Source of the DNA: Blasia pusilla
Lineage: Eukaryota; Marchantiophyta; Marchantiopsida; Blasiales
Assembly: GCA_050084515.1 (NCBI GenBank)
Contig: CM114271.1
Coordinates: forward strand, 24,242,001 to 24,306,000
Direction of reading: 5' to 3'
Length of the DNA stretch: 64,000 nucleotides
The notes beneath the pieces were generated by a model. That model worked only from the letters and a program-made list of their open reading frames with translations. It was not told the origin of the DNA and did no database searches. Below are positions 43,471 to 56,697 of this stretch, in pieces. The first letter of the stretch is position 1. The number at the start of each line of letters is the position of its first letter. A program made the position numbers and the translations under genes.

Positions 43471-45180
43471 GGGATGATAGATGTGGCGATATGCATGCAT
43501 GTAACAATTATCACATTTTTTTGGATTGGAGCATAGAGTATCCATAGGGCATATTTGAGGAGGTTAGATATTTTCCTAGTAGGTCAAGGATGACTTGATG
43601 AGAAGGAGGCTGATATGAGTATGTAGGTTCCTCCCCTATTTGGAGCCATTTTGAGGAACGTGTAATTTTGTAGTAAGATCCGTATGCTTTCCATTTGGGA
43701 AGGCTCCCCTTGATCCACTATCATATATGTAGATTAGGGTGGAGGAGGTGACATATATGCATATTTTACCAAGGAGAAGGCTTGGGGAAGGGAGGGAGAA
43801 TACACCACAAGGAGAGAGAGCTCCAAAACTCATTCTCTTGTTGTTGGACCTCCTTCCATGCATGAGGTGGCAAAGCTTTGCTTCACCTTGGCTTTTGACT
43901 CTTTGATCGAGTAGCCAGAGCCTATCACTTTGAGATTCGGTTTGGTTTGACATTAGAAATAGCTATGACGTGTAAGTGTGCAAGTGCTTGTTGAATTTAT
44001 ATTTTTTTGAGATCTTTTTGGTACATGATCATTAGTATGTGGGGACTTCATGATTGAGTATGATGTCTCATTTTATGACTGTATGTATGGTGATAAAGAT
44101 GTATGTTCTAAAATATTTTTCATATGCATGACACCTTACAACACAAATCGTATAAAAAAACTAAATTAAAATGAATTATTATGATAAAAATATTTGTCTT
44201 CAATTCTAACCTCAAGGCCTAGACCATTGATATGCTAAAATGAAATGAGGATATGCAAGGAAGAAGAATACAACCGATTAAGATAAGTCATATCCAAAGA
44301 TAATTACTCAATTAAAGAACAAGAATGTGTGACTCAAGCAACCAAACTAGAGTAAGGGTTGCGATTACTAAAGAGTAAAAGGAAGTTAGGACTTGTACAT
44401 ATTGAAAAACACGAAGATGGATCTAAGTGTGGACATATAAAATATGCAAGAAACGTTGGATACTATGGATTGTTGAAATTGGAGAAACTTGAATGATGAG
44501 CACCACATGTATTTTGATAAAGAGGCATCTGTCACGTCTTTTAAGATAGATTGGTGATATCTAGTAAAGCGCCTTCGTGAGTAGTGAAGAACAGACTCAT
44601 TAGGTCGAGGATGACCTCGTGAGGCCCCGAGAAACTTGAGAGAGAAGGTTTTCCCTTTGTTTCAGCTCATTTGGAGCCATATTGAGGAACTTATTATTTT
44701 AGGTAAGTACCATTTTGAGTATATGATCAAATTTCTATTTTTGGTAATTGGCCTTTGACCTCCTACATCAGGTCAAGAGCCAAGGAGATGACTTGGGAGC
44801 ATAGGTTACCATGAAGAGAGTTTGGAAGAGGGGAGGGGTATACCTCAAGGAGAGAGAGCTTGAGAGCTCATTCTCTCTTTGTTGAACCTCTTGGCACGAG
44901 GTGGTGGAGCTATGGTCCCTTGCCTTGTGAGTGTAATCCAAGCCTCTCATTAGGAGAGTGGGTTTGGTTTGACATTGAGAGATAGACATGTGAGAATGCA
45001 CACATGTGAGAACTATGGTATTGTGAGAGAGATTGGATCTTATTTTATTGGAGATATTTTGGTATTTCTTGTCTCATTGTTTGGATGCCATGAGTTAGCA
45101 TGGGATCGTGTGTGTTTGTGTGTGTGTTCGATGACAACGATGTATGTTGTGTAGCGATGTGTATACGCACGACACACCAA
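43471..45180 (+). repeat. O0 3' region with two related segments
   Basis: Two stretches, about 43560-43960 and 44590-44990, share order and words ('tttggagccatttgaggaac', 'ggagagagagct', 'cggtttggtttgacatt'). They look like two diverged copies of an LTR or 3' untranslated unit. The second ends 'tgtgtagcgatgtgtatacgcacgaca', the family terminus, at about 45175, which I take as the right end of O0. No gene is recognised. Confidence 0.5.
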
Positions 45181-45399
45181 AACCGATGGCTATCAAGGAT
45201 CCAGAGGGATTTTGTGAGAAAGACCACAAGATTTGATCAGGTGTAAAGAAACACCAAAATTAGTGAATATTGGAAAAAGGAAATATCCTTGTTATATTAT
45301 ACCTTGTAGTGAAATAGATTAGATCTTCAATGATAGAATGGAAAAATGACTTAAATTCATGATTATTTTTTTATCTTGGATCAAGATGGGTGCAAATCC

Positions 45400-45702
45400 A
45401 AGGTTGCATATGAAGAAAGTCCATGTCCGTGGACATAGGTCCATCCTATGAAAGGACGTATTCATGTGGGCCTGACCTTTTCCTTCTTTCTCATCTCCCC
45501 CCATTTGCCTATATATATTCCATACTTTCCTGTTTCTTCCTCCCTCCCCCCCCTCTTATTGCTCTACTCGGCCTTGCCCTACTTTCCATCATGAACTATA
45601 AGTGTGAGTCCCACCTCTTATAATCGATGTCCCTAGACATGTCCAAACTTGTCCGTCCATGTCCGTCATAAGAACATACTTGTCCATTTTTGTAAAAGCA
45701 TG
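45400..45702 (+). mobile_element. Mutator-like miniature element, CT-rich type
   Basis: The element starts 'AAGGTTGCATATGAAG' and ends 'TTTTTGTAAAAGCATG' (right terminus mutated). The flanks TGCAAATCC (45391-45399) and TGCAAATCA (45703-45711) agree at eight of nine positions, a 9-bp target duplication. The interior matches the other CT-rich members. Confidence 0.82.
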
Positions 45703-45711
45703 TGCAAATCA

Positions 45712-46649
45712 TATGTTAAATCTATTATACACTTATCAATAACATTTCTTCAAAACACATGACTATATAAGGCCAATGCTCAAATTTAATAGATTCGATA
45801 GAGATCTAAATAATACATTGAAACTATTAACTTCAATTCACTAATCATAGAGAGATTGGTAGGAATAAACTTAGCATTGGAAAAAAGTAAATAGAAAGAG
45901 ATCAAAATAAGAACTTGAGTTAAAATTCAATAATTTTTGGGTGCAAAAACTACATGGCGAAATTTTTTCAAAAACTCTAGATTTGGAGAAAATATTTAAT
46001 TTGTAATATAGAAATTGGGAGGGGAGTATATTGATGATTAGACTCTTATCCCCTAGTTATAGTGGCTTGTCATTTTTGGAAATACTCGTGGGGGGAGGGC
46101 CTTTGATGTCTTTATTTACTCCTTGATATCCCCTTCATAAGATATTTAACCAAACCTCACAAGCATGGATTCAAAATATTCATATGGACTTAATTGGAAG
46201 AGATTTCTTCAATAGGTCTTTATCTCCTCAAACTCATGCGGGTGAAACTTTTGATAATCCATATCAAAGGACTTTAATTCCATTATTACTTACTTCCTCA
46301 TACTAATTTTAAACCACTTTCTTGAACTTGTGGAACGTGTAGCCTTTGAAATAAAATCAGAGATTTTCCCAAATGAATAGTCCCATGCACTCAACTTTAT
46401 CTCTTCCAAATTCATTCATTGAAGACAAGTAGTGTAAATTCATTTCAACACATGGTATTAGAAATCAAGGCTTGAGACCAAAAGCTCTCTAATCAATCCT
46501 AGATTCCTAAGGCATTCAACTACTATTATCAAAAAAATCACGTGTCTATATGCTTACAATGTAAACTTGGTAGCCCCCTCATTCATGTGGAGCTTATTCT
46601 AAGTTGAGAAAATTGGAAATATCTGAAATACAAATTTAAACTTAAAACA
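45712..46649. other. AT-rich, no recognised feature
   Basis: No gene, repeat family or clear element end could be identified in this stretch. Confidence 0.5.
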
Positions 46650-46654
46650 CAAAT

Positions 46655-47281
46655 ATCGTGCGTGCACACATCGCTACACAATCCATATTGTTGGTCACAT
46701 CTACACACCACACAACACCGATCTTCCCCAACATACGTGTAGATCCACACATAAAAGAAATATACTCATGCATATACAAGGGGACCCCACAACAAAATCA
46801 CGAGTAGTAAAAACGGCTCACCCGGCCTAAAACTCCACTCCTCAATCTACATTGGCATATCGAACCACATCCACCCTCTATTATGAGGGAATCTGAAGGC
46901 TAGCACCCTAACTCCTACACACCCACACACGTCTATGCAAGAGAGGCGCTCCTAAGGCTCGACATGAGAAAGATGGCTTGAGAAAGCCATCTCTCTCACT
47001 CTTATACCCTTGGGACGAGCCAAAATTATCTTCCCCCAAAAATAGCCCTACCAACGGTAACCTACGTGCATAGGTCACCAAATGACCGTTTACTCGGTCA
47101 ACAAGTCACGTGACGGACTAAAACCAAAATAGGGAAATTTCCAGAAATGACGTTCCTGACACAACAGACCTGTCGCCAACCTCATCCGACATCTTGGGAC
47201 GAAGTTACACCCAAATAGCCCGCTGACTCACTATGCCGTCGACGCGATAGAACTCTACCTCGGTTGAAATAAGATGTGACA
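46655..47281 (-). mobile_element. Solo LTR of the O-related family
   Basis: At 627 bp it is flanked by identical CAAAT at 46650-46654 and 47282-47286, the 5-bp duplication made by Gypsy integrases. On the minus strand it starts TGTCACATCT like O1 (12597), has a TATA-type box, and ends CACGCACGAT, close to CGCACGACA. No coding sequence lies beside it, so it is what remains after recombination between two LTRs. It gives the likely full LTR of the family. Confidence 0.85.
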
Positions 47282-48531
47282 CAAATCCTAGGATCATGAA
47301 GTGAAATTGTGAAAATAACTCAGATTCCATTGAAACACAAGACTATTTTTCTCTTTCTAACAAAAGAGTTCCTCTATATCTACATTGTTGTTTTTGTCTT
47401 AGATATCCCTAAAATCTATTAAATCCTCCATCTTGAAAACAACTTTGATCCTAGCATGATCTGAACGGTCGAGATCCTCCATGGTTTTCAATTAGTATCT
47501 CCAACATCTAATTCAAAAGAAGTAAAACATATATTCTCCGTGATAGATTTATACCTAATGCAATGTCCTAGTTGAAGTTGTAGAAAAAGATATTTAAAAA
47601 TTCCCATCATTGATCTTCTTAATGCTTTTTTCATTTTCAAGGATGTTTTAATGAGGGATCGATTCCTAGATGCAACTTCTCGAAGATAGCATAGAATAGA
47701 TATTAACTACTACAAATTCTTGAAGAAAGAAATGTGGAAAACCAATCCTTCACTTTCTATGAGTGTCTTTTGTAGCCTCCAATATTTACTAGTAGATATG
47801 GTAATTTGAGACTCTTAACACTTTTTTAGAACTAGGCAATGGCTGTTGCAATGGATCCCATATTATAAAGTGCCAAGTTAGTAATATGATTTAGCATGGT
47901 TTGTTTTCCTCAATCATAAAATTTTGAACTAGATAAAATCTCCTTTATATTAGGGGTTAATCTATGGGTGTCACAAATTACAAATATTTTTTCAAATGAA
48001 AAATTGATTTTGCCAATTTTTTCAATAGGAATTCTACATGAATAAATTTTAAAAAGTTTTATCACCAAGATTTGTTTAAGAGATTTTTTTAATTTATTTT
48101 TCTTCCTATTTTAGAATATTTCCTTGAAAATTTGCAACCATATTAAGAATTTTTGCTTTACGAGTGGTTGTGAACTAGTCCTTGCTAAAGTTTGTAGTAA
48201 GAGCCCAAAAACCTTAATATTCTAGAAAATGATATATTTCTACTACAAGGAATTCTCAACCACTTGCTCTACACATTCAAATTTTATCTTTTTTCAAGAA
48301 ACACTAGTAAGGACCTTACTGAGTTCCACGAATCCCAATCCCAGTTGATTATTTTATGTTTCAATATCATTTTTTATTACCCTCAATTAACATGAAAAAA
48401 TTATTTTTGAGAAAAACCTACTGTCATGCGTCAAAAAAGGAAAATATATTTCTTTTTTGGAGCTTTTCTTGTAAAAAAAAGGAAGAAATGCGTAAAAAAG
48501 GTAAAAACAATTTTGACTTGTTTGATTTCAC

Positions 48532-48589
48532 TTTCATAGTGGGGAATGCCATCTATATTATACGTAAGGAGGTAATCCCCACTATGAAA
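48532..48589. repeat. Perfect 14-bp inverted repeat
   Basis: TTTCATAGTGGGGA (48532-48545) and TCCCCACTATGAAA (48576-48589) form a stem with a 30-base loop. It lies inside a 98-codon frame without domains. Function unknown. Confidence 0.85.
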
Positions 48590-49830
48590 TTGAACTTTCG
48601 TCTTCGGACCGAGAGGTCGGAAATGACTTTACGATTCTCACACTTTACATAGCACGAATCAACTATTTTGCATTTATAGAATTAACATGATAAAATATGT
48701 AACGCAAAATTTATTAAAAATCACACCTGAAAGTAATGAAATTCCAATGAAGAATGATGAGAAAAAGTAAAGTCGCTCTACTTTGCATGAACAAGTCATA
48801 AGTAAAGGGGCATTTATGGGGGCCTTTCTAGCTATTAAATTTCTCATAGAAAAAGTAGAACTCCTTTGTCTCCTCTTGGCTCACCCGGAAGTGCGAAAAT
48901 AAAATCACGTCTGAAAAGAAATAAGGTACTCCCTCCACAAGTTATTAGACAAATTTATGAGCCTACACGCCAAGATTTGATCTCCATGAAGCCTCGATCG
49001 ATCCATAAAGGAAAAGTTAAAGCTGACAAGCATAAGTGATAAATAAGTCACAAGCATAAGTGGTTCTTTCACACGTCCTTCGCATTCGACCATTAACTAA
49101 CTGAACTGAAGATTCTACTCTGCGCTGCCGGCTAAAATGGACCAACCAACTGCGTTGGGAGTTCTGACTGGGAGCTCCTATGGCGAGCGTGGCCGGTAAC
49201 CGGTTAAAGGCCAACTTTGGGTTGAGTAGACGTAGTTCACGGCATTATTGACGAGGAAGTTGAGGAACTGCACTTATACGATGCCATTAAGTGCGACCTG
49301 CAAAGTGAGAAAACCGGGAGACGGTCCTTGAGCGGTAACCTGAACGTCAAGTGGTCAAAGTGGGAAGGCGGAACGGGAAGCAGCCGCACGACGTCATGCG
49401 TAAGAGGGGTATTAGTTGACTGAGCAGTGCATTTTACTGCATAATCATGCAGAATCGCGGATTAGAAGGCGGATAATCGTGGATTAGGGGAGGTTTGATT
49501 AGTGGAATGATCGAATTAGTCTCGTGATGATACTAATGACGAGGACAGAGGACTTATTATGTGTCAGAGTCGCTAGAATCAGCACCCGAGATCGAGAAAC
49601 CGGGACCGCCGGGTTCCGGGCTGTTGGAAGCTTCCGTGCAAGGTTGTAGCCGGTCATCTGCCCAACGGCTCCGATCAGCCTAATTGTGGTTGGGTATGAC
49701 CAACCCGAGTCCACATTACGACACGATCAACTTTTTGGGAAAAGAAATATTCACACGTAATCCTTTTCTAAACGAATTTGTTTGCCACGTCTTTCTTTTC
49801 TAGCGCGTTTTTTTTTTCATTTATTTTTTA

Positions 49831-49855
49831 TTAGTAGAGTGAATGTGCAATGCAC
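49831..49855 (-). mobile_element. Helitron-like 3' terminus
   Basis: Read on the minus strand: hairpin GTGCATTGCAC, ten bases, then CTAA, the CTRR ending of Helitrons. The matching 5' end was not identified. Confidence 0.4.
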
Positions 49856-51340
49856 GAAAATATATAAGTGATCTTGGAGTTTTTGCTACTATATAATTCG
49901 TGAATAGACTAATAATGTTGAATATAAATTCTTTTTTTTAATCTTTAGTGTACGAAGTATTTCTTTTATTTAGTAATCAAGAAGAAATTTTCCAATAATA
50001 ATATATATTTGATGATTTACTTGTTCTAAAGATAAAATTTATCAAACTAAAAAATAGAATATATCATGCAAGAATCTTTGCTACTTTGATGGTTATTTGA
50101 TTAAGGAGATGGAATTATCTATTGCATCATAGGTGATAGATGGATGGATAGAGTTGTATTTTTTCACCATTGTATGCATTTGAAAAAAAATTATATTGTA
50201 ACCTTTTACTGAGTGGTTCAATGAGGTTAGTTCCAATGACATAAAACTAGGATCAAATTTTTGACCTAGTTTAATTGATCCTTTGATTTCCTCATGATCC
50301 CCTAGTAACCTATGTATAATGATTACTTGTTTGTGACAATCTTCGGAAAGTGGGCAATATGCAGATTTCCCAAGGGTATAAAGGTAAAATAACATACTTG
50401 CTCAAAGTCATATTTTCATGTTGAAGTTAGAAATCATTAATTTTATTAAGGTTGGATGGAATCTAGTATAGTGCAATGTTGATTTCGTCATAGAATAGGA
50501 TGGAAGTGGCTTGATAATGTACACATATGATTGCCAATAGAGTTGTCGCTTTGTGCCATTTTCTTTGATTTTTACATGAGAAAAATAAGAGTGGGGAAAT
50601 GGTTAATTGTTGTGTGCACACGACTCGTCAAATTTTCTCACCGAGAGCTTGGTGGAGACATTATCATTTAGTGAGATCACTATTTTCTAATAAAGGCACT
50701 ACATGGAAAGCAATATCCGATTTTCTACATAATTCACCAATAATGAAACCTAACATACTAGCGAGAGCATAGTATGAAGGGAAAAGGTGTCCTTGTGTAG
50801 TGTACAAGCAATTGGAAAATGGAAAAAAAAAACAAAGAAATAGTGCAAAACCCAAAATTTAAATTGGGGGAAAACCACTTTTTTAGGTGGGGTTCAACTA
50901 AGACTTGCGGGATATGTCTGGACCAAACCATATAGGGGCTTGGTCCATATCACCAAAAAGTGGCTTATGGAATATAGCCACTAGGTTGCATTTATTGGCA
51001 AAGGGACTAATTGTGTATCCTCAACACATGGTTGCAATTGCACCATGCCATCATAGTAGTCGCACGGTCCAACTCAATCTTGACCAAGGCTAATTTGCAA
51101 TCTTTGTGTCAGCTTGCCAATTCGATATGTTAGTAAGACTTTGTGATTTTTGGGCATAATATTTCCATGAGATTTTTTATGACTCATAAGAGCTATCAAA
51201 CTATCACAAAATATCTTCCAATCTGCTTTAAGTCATCAAAGATTTAGGACTATTGCCATGCCAAAGCATGCCGACTCACATCAAACTATGTTGACAACAA
51301 GAAAATCATAGTTAATTGATGTCAACATATCAACATGGTA

Positions 51341-51846
51341 GTGTGGGAAGCTCATGATGAGCCTCGATGCTTGAATGTGTGAGGTGAGGTTTTCATAAAT
51401 GACATTATTTTTAGGTACTCAAGGAGAGGAGGTAGTTTAATTAGTAGAGGAGTAAGGTACCCTATGAGGTACTAAGGGTCTAGGAAGCATTGTCGATCCC
51501 AACTATAGTACCATTTCCTTTATTGAACAATGAGTCTCTTGATGTAATTGAGAGTGTTGCTAGTATTTTGTAGGGATATTCCTAGGGATATATAGAAAAT
51601 ATCGTCAATATGGTCTAGATGGGTGAAATGGAACCGTTGATTTGGATGATTTCGTCCAAAATTTTAACACGAGGTTATGATTTCCAAGAGATGGGATCCT
51701 TGCAATAGTTTAAGCCTTTCATGGCATGGAAGGATTTTTTGGGCATGTGGAGGAGGTCCGAGGAGATTCCTGTGGATGACTCTCATAAGTTCTAACTTTT
51801 ATCTGGAGTAGAGATGTAGGCTATATTGGGATCTAGGTTATGTGTC
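51341..51846 (+). pseudogene. O3: gag fragment of a further O element
   Basis: The fragment is collinear with O1 14.83-15.35 kb: 'ggaagctcatgatgagcctc', 'gatttggatgatttcgtcca' (the LDDFIQ segment), 'tttcatggcatggaagg' (FMAWKG) and 'tgggatctaggttatgtgtcc'. Stops and frame changes are frequent. It ends at 51846 against a short piece of miniature-element terminus ('AAGGTTGCACAGAAACGGAC'). Nothing of its pol is seen. Confidence 0.72.
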
Positions 51847-51850
51847 CAAT

Positions 51851-52195
51851 TCAAGGTTGCACAGAAACGGACATGCCCGGCCTATTGAGGACTGAGTTAC
51901 AGTCAAGCTCATGAGACACCTGAACTGCTATATTAGTTACTCACACAAACTATGGAAGCTTAATCTTGGTTAGTCAGTTAAGCACAATTATCTTAACTAG
52001 GGTTAGTTAATCACAGTTAGTCTAACTCGAGACTATGGTTAAGATTAGGGTTATGGTTGCTTGTACATACCCTATATAATTGAGAAGAGGACCATCCTAC
52101 ACTCATTCTCTCATTGCAAATTTTTTTCTCCATGGTGGTGTGTGTGTGAGAGAGCCGTTTTCCACCAGTTATGCTTGTTTAGCAGTTTTCCATAT
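51851..52195 (+). repeat. Probable 5' LTR region of the Copia element
   Basis: The region contains a TATA box 'CCCTATATAATTG' (about 52069) and ends before 'TAGTATCAAAGCAATAGG', which resembles a Met-tRNA primer site with changes (TGGTATCAGAGC). The left LTR edge is not certain; the first bases are a miniature-element end fragment. It fits the start of the Copia element whose gag follows at 52.7 kb. Confidence 0.55.
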
Positions 52196-52699
52196 AGTAT
52201 CAAAGCAATAGGAGAACATCACTTGAAATTCTTGGAGTTTGAGGAGAGAAGAGAGGCAAGAGAAGGCACAACTTCACTTTGGGAGAAGGAAGTTTTATTT
52301 AGAGCTCAGTGGGTGCAGATTTCAGATGGAGCTTTAACGGTGATAAAACATTGGAGGCATATTTTAAGGCTTTTCCGGTCGATTTAGCCGTCTAGGTCCG
52401 CAACGGCTAGGAAAAAAGAAGGCTAGTTCTAGCCGTCTTGTAGAGCTCGTTAAGAGCTATCGAACGCATCCAAAATTGCTCGAATCTGTCACTCTGAGCT
52501 CCTGCAGTAGCAATTTCAGTGTAGGAAAGTGCAATTAAAGAAGAAAAGTTATGCGGTTTGCTCTCTACAGGCCAATTTCGACTAGTTCTTTCATATAGTT
52601 CATCAATTTTGGCAAATTTCAGGTCGATTTCTGTGTAGGAGTGGTCTATGCTTCAATTAGAGTAGTAGAAAGCCTGAAATTATGTTTTTGTGAGTAAAA

Positions 52700-53656
52700 T
52701 CGTTCATCATGGAGTAGTCCTTAGCAGCAATCACAGGCGAAAAGCTAGATAAGCAGAATTACAATGTTTGGAAGTTTCGCATGAAATAATTTCTCATAGT
52801 TCAAGAACTATCGGAGCTTGTCACAGGTGATGAGACCAAGCCAGAAGGTGACTCAACAGACTTGATTGTACAAGCCTGGAACAAACGCGCAAGGCAAGTA
52901 ATCCACTACATTTCAATAACGATCAGTTCTCCAATGATAGGTCACATCCAAGATGTTGATATTCTGAAGGAGGCTTGGGATGCATTGGAAAAGCTGTTCC
53001 AAACATCTATAAAGGCCAGAAAGCTTCAATTGAAACGAAAATTGAACAAAGTGAGGAAAGGATCGCAGAGCATCAATCATTATATTTTGAGTATCATTTA
53101 TATTGTTGATCAGTTGAATAGCATTGGACTGACAATAGAAGATGATGATCTGATTTTATTCACTCTTCAAGGCAATCCAAAGGATTTCAAGTCCTTTGAG
53201 ACCTCTATCTTTCTGAGAGAGAAATATCCAACCTTTCAAGAGTTAGTTCCTCTATTGATCGGTGAAGAGATACGCCTAGTAGGCAGCGGTAGCTCGTCTA
53301 GTCTGCAAGAGAGTGCGCTATTTGCAGGTTATGGATCAAACAGAGGCAGGGGTCGTGGTAAAAGCTTCCGTGGTCGCGGTGGATATCAAGCATATGGAGG
53401 AAGAGGCACTCAATATAACGTCACTCAATCAACTACGAACCAGTACAAGACATTATCACAAGATGGCGATGGTGGAAACCGTTGGGATCGAGGTCAAAAG
53501 CAGAGGGTCCTTGGATCTTGCAAGTACTGTAGGATAAAAGGTCACTATGCAAAGTTTTGCTTCAAGAAGAAGGCAGATATGAGAACAAGAGCCTTACAAC
53601 AACAAAACTATGTGGAACAACAACACCAAGAGCAGTACCAAGAACAACAACATTAA
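52700..53656 (+). pseudogene. Copia gag (UBN2-type) with N-terminal stops
   Basis: A gag protein of a Ty1/Copia element. The N-terminal part 'GEKLDKQNYNVWKFRMK' (about 52738-52788) has a stop just before it (ATGGAGTAG near 52710) and one just after (TAA where CAA is expected). From 52862 the frame is open for 264 codons: 'AWDALEKLFQTSIKARKLQL', 'IEDDDLILFTLQGNPKDF', a Gly/Arg/Tyr-rich segment, and a zinc knuckle CKYCRIKGHYAKFC (about 53518-53560). It ends in a Gln-rich tail. Confidence 0.88.
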
Positions 53657-54060
53657 AAAATGGAGCATCTCTTGGTCATGATTTATCATATGGGAGCAAC
53701 GGTCAAGAAAGACTCGACAACGGATTGGTATATTGACTCTGGTGCATCAAATCATATGACCTCACAAGCTAAATGTTTTAGTAGTTTGGAGTCGGTGAAA
53801 GATACTGCAATTGTGCTCACATGAGATGACACTCAACATCACATCACGCATACCGATAGAGTTCCAATAACATCAAATGGTCTTTGTGCTCTTGGAAATG
53901 TTCTCTATCTTCTTACCATTGCAAGAAATCTGATCTCTATAGGACAGATAGTAGAACAAGGTTATCAAGTGAAGTTCAACGCAGATGGTTATTTCATTGA
54001 AACAATGGATGACCAGACTACGATAGTCAAAGGAACTAGATCTGGCAAAATGTCCAAATT
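53657..54060 (+). pseudogene. Copia aspartic protease with a stop
   Basis: 'DWYIDSGASNHMTSQAKCFS' (about 53727-53787) holds the DSGA active site. A TGA near 53824 interrupts the domain. 'GNVLYLLTIARNLISIGQ' is the usual Copia sequence leading to the integrase. Confidence 0.87.
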
Positions 54061-55033
54061 AGAAGTTTCTATGCCAGAGATTCAAACAGCAATGTATGGT
54101 CAAACCGACCAACAAGTCATACATCTAAATATGTGGCATAAAATAATTGGACATATGAATCTTCAAAGATTACAGAGTCTTTCATCATCCAATATAGTCA
54201 TAGGACTCCCTAAATTAGCAAGTCCTGCTACGTTAGAGGTATGTCCTGCTTGCCAATTTGGAAAACAAGCTAGATTTCCTTTTCCAAAGCAAGGTAGAAG
54301 AGCATCCAGGATATTGGAGTTGATCCACAGTGATGTGTGGATAACATCACAACATAACCTTAATTAGGGGTTTCCATTACTTTGTTTCATTTATTGATGA
54401 CTTCTCTAGGTATATATGGGTATACTTTCTTAAACCCAAGTTAGAGGTATTCTCAGTGTTCCAAACATTCAAAGTTCTAGTAGAGAATCAGATTGGAAAA
54501 CGCATTCTGAAATTACGTTGTAATGGAGGAGGAGAGTATCTTTCAACAGAGTTTGATGACTATTTACGTCAGAATAGCATCCAACGTCAAGTGACTTGCC
54601 GTTACACTCCACAACAAAATGGAGTGGCTAAGAGGAAGAATCGACATATTGTTGAAGCGGCACAAGCTATGCTGAATGAGAAGAACATGCCTAAGGTATA
54701 TTGGGCAGAGGCTATAGCATGTGTAGTCTTCTTAATCAACCGAATTCCAACAACAAGAGTTCATGATAAAACTCCATTTGAAGTCTTCACACGAAGTAAA
54801 CATGATTTTTCCTTCTTGAAAGTATTTGGTTGTATTTGTTATGCTCATTTTCCTTCTGAGAGATGTCAAAAATTAGACCCCAAGTCTGAAAGATGTATCT
54901 TCATTGGCTATGCTGATGAAACTAAGGGATATAAGTGCTACATTCCATCCTCTAGGCAGCTTATTATTAGTCGAGATGTTGTCTTTGATGAGCTAAGTCA
55001 TGGTATGTTTCATCTGAGCCTATTCCACCTCTA
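54061..55033 (+). pseudogene. Copia integrase with two altered catalytic residues
   Basis: The zinc finger is 'WHKIIGHMNLQRLQSL' with 'CPACQFGKQARF'. The core begins 'LELIHSDVW' (first Asp) and a frame shift near 54367 follows. 'ILKLRCNGGGEYLSTEF' has Asn where the second catalytic Asp is expected. 'PQQNGVAKRKNRHIVEAA' has Lys where the catalytic Glu is expected. Both are single G-to-A changes. The C-terminal 'FGCICYAHFPSER' and 'RCIFIGYADETKGYKCY' are standard for Copia. The copy cannot integrate. Confidence 0.9.
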
Positions 55034-55299
55034 AAATCATTTGTTGAGGGGAAGAATATGAATATAAACCAAAAGATATTGTCTTTAACTTCCCCAAGTA
55101 CTAGTGCAGGATTAGGAGAGGTCCTAGATTCATCAGTTAAATTTGTGAGTCCATGGATGGGAAGAGTACGTATTTTGTCTGTTGACACTAGTCAGAGCTC
55201 GAGTCAGACGTTCGAGGCATCTACCTCTGAACAACAACTTTGTAGATGAAGTAGAGTTACATATCCAATTCATAGATTCATAAATGAAGATTTCCTTGC

Positions 55300-55735
55300 A
55301 ACACATCATGCATATATGATGACTACCCTTCAAGAACAGAAGCTGAGTTATTTTGAAGAAGTTGCAAGTAAAGTGGAACGGATTGAAGCTATAGAGGAAG
55401 AGCTTGCTGCATTAAGATATCAACAAACATGGGAGCTAGTTGATGTACCTTCCAGTAAGGAAGCTATTGGTTGCAAATGGGTTTCAAAAATCAAGTGCAA
55501 TCAAGATGGTACAATTAACAGATACAAAGCGAGATTGGTGGCTAAGGGCTATGCACAACAATATGGTATCGATTATAAGGAAAAATTTAGCCATGTTGCA
55601 AAGATGGGGACTACGAGAATAGTGGTTGCAGTTGCAGTAAGTAAGAAGTGGAGATTAGATCATATGGACATCAAGAATGCCTTCTTGAATGGCGATCCTC
55701 TTCTCTTCGAGGTACATCCGATGACGACAGTATGA
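55300..55735 (+). pseudogene. Copia reverse transcriptase, truncated
   Basis: 'WELVDVPSSKEAIGCKWVSK', 'YKARLVAKGYAQQYGIDYKE' and 'HMDIKNAFLNGD' are the N-terminal motifs of Copia RT. The sequence stops after 'LFEVHP' (TGA near 55733), before the catalytic YVDD motif. The rest of RT, the RNase H and the 3' LTR are missing. Confidence 0.9.
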
Positions 55736-56163
55736 AGATCCCTCGGAATCTCTACCAACCACCTATTCAAACATCTCTTCTCTATTGAATAGACATGTTA
55801 CGAATGCTAGATGTTCAAGATCCCTCAAGATCTTATAAACAACCACCAATTTGTGTAATATCCATTTTTTTTCAAACTCACACCCGATGCTAGATATTTA
55901 GGATCCTTCAAGATCTTTCCAAGAGTCTTTGGTTGTTGTGTCTCTTTCTTTTTGCAACGGATACATAGCTTAAATTCCAATTAACATTTAAATATGCTAC
56001 AAGAGAAAGTCCTTCCTAAGCAACACTTCCCCAAGTATCTTTGATTTCTGCGTACTCTTCGCCTTTGAATCCAAAGCTTCATCAAGTTTGAAAATGTCTC
56101 TACACCTAAAACAAAAATTTCTTAAAGCACATGAACAAGCACAAACTTTACACTCTCTCATAC
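55736..56163. other. Non-coding, no recognised feature
   Basis: The phrase 'atgctaga..ttcaagatcc ctcaagatctt' occurs two or three times (about 55806, 55887), suggesting a small local duplication. Nothing else is recognised. Confidence 0.45.
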
Positions 56164-56477
<314 letters not shown>

Positions 56478-56697
56478 ATGGCTACTCCCACCCTTTCTTG
56501 ACTCACCAAGATCACCTTGGCCTCTTGTCTCATGCTCCCTATCTCCATCTTAAGTATTCATCCCATACCACTACTTTTAGCCTTTAACCCAAACGTGAAT
56601 CGAGAATCCATGTTTGGTTAGTTGGACCCCAAGATGATTTGGATAATTCTAGTTGCTATTCCTACCCTTTCTTCACTCACCAAGGCTACCTTGGACC

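Larger units (their letters stand above)
47287..51340. other. AT-rich non-coding stretch
   Basis: Open frames here are short (60-100 codons) and have no domains. A perfect hairpin (48532-48589) and a Helitron-like end (49831-49855) are listed separately. The part 49100-49740 is less AT-rich but shows no recognisable gene. Confidence 0.5.
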
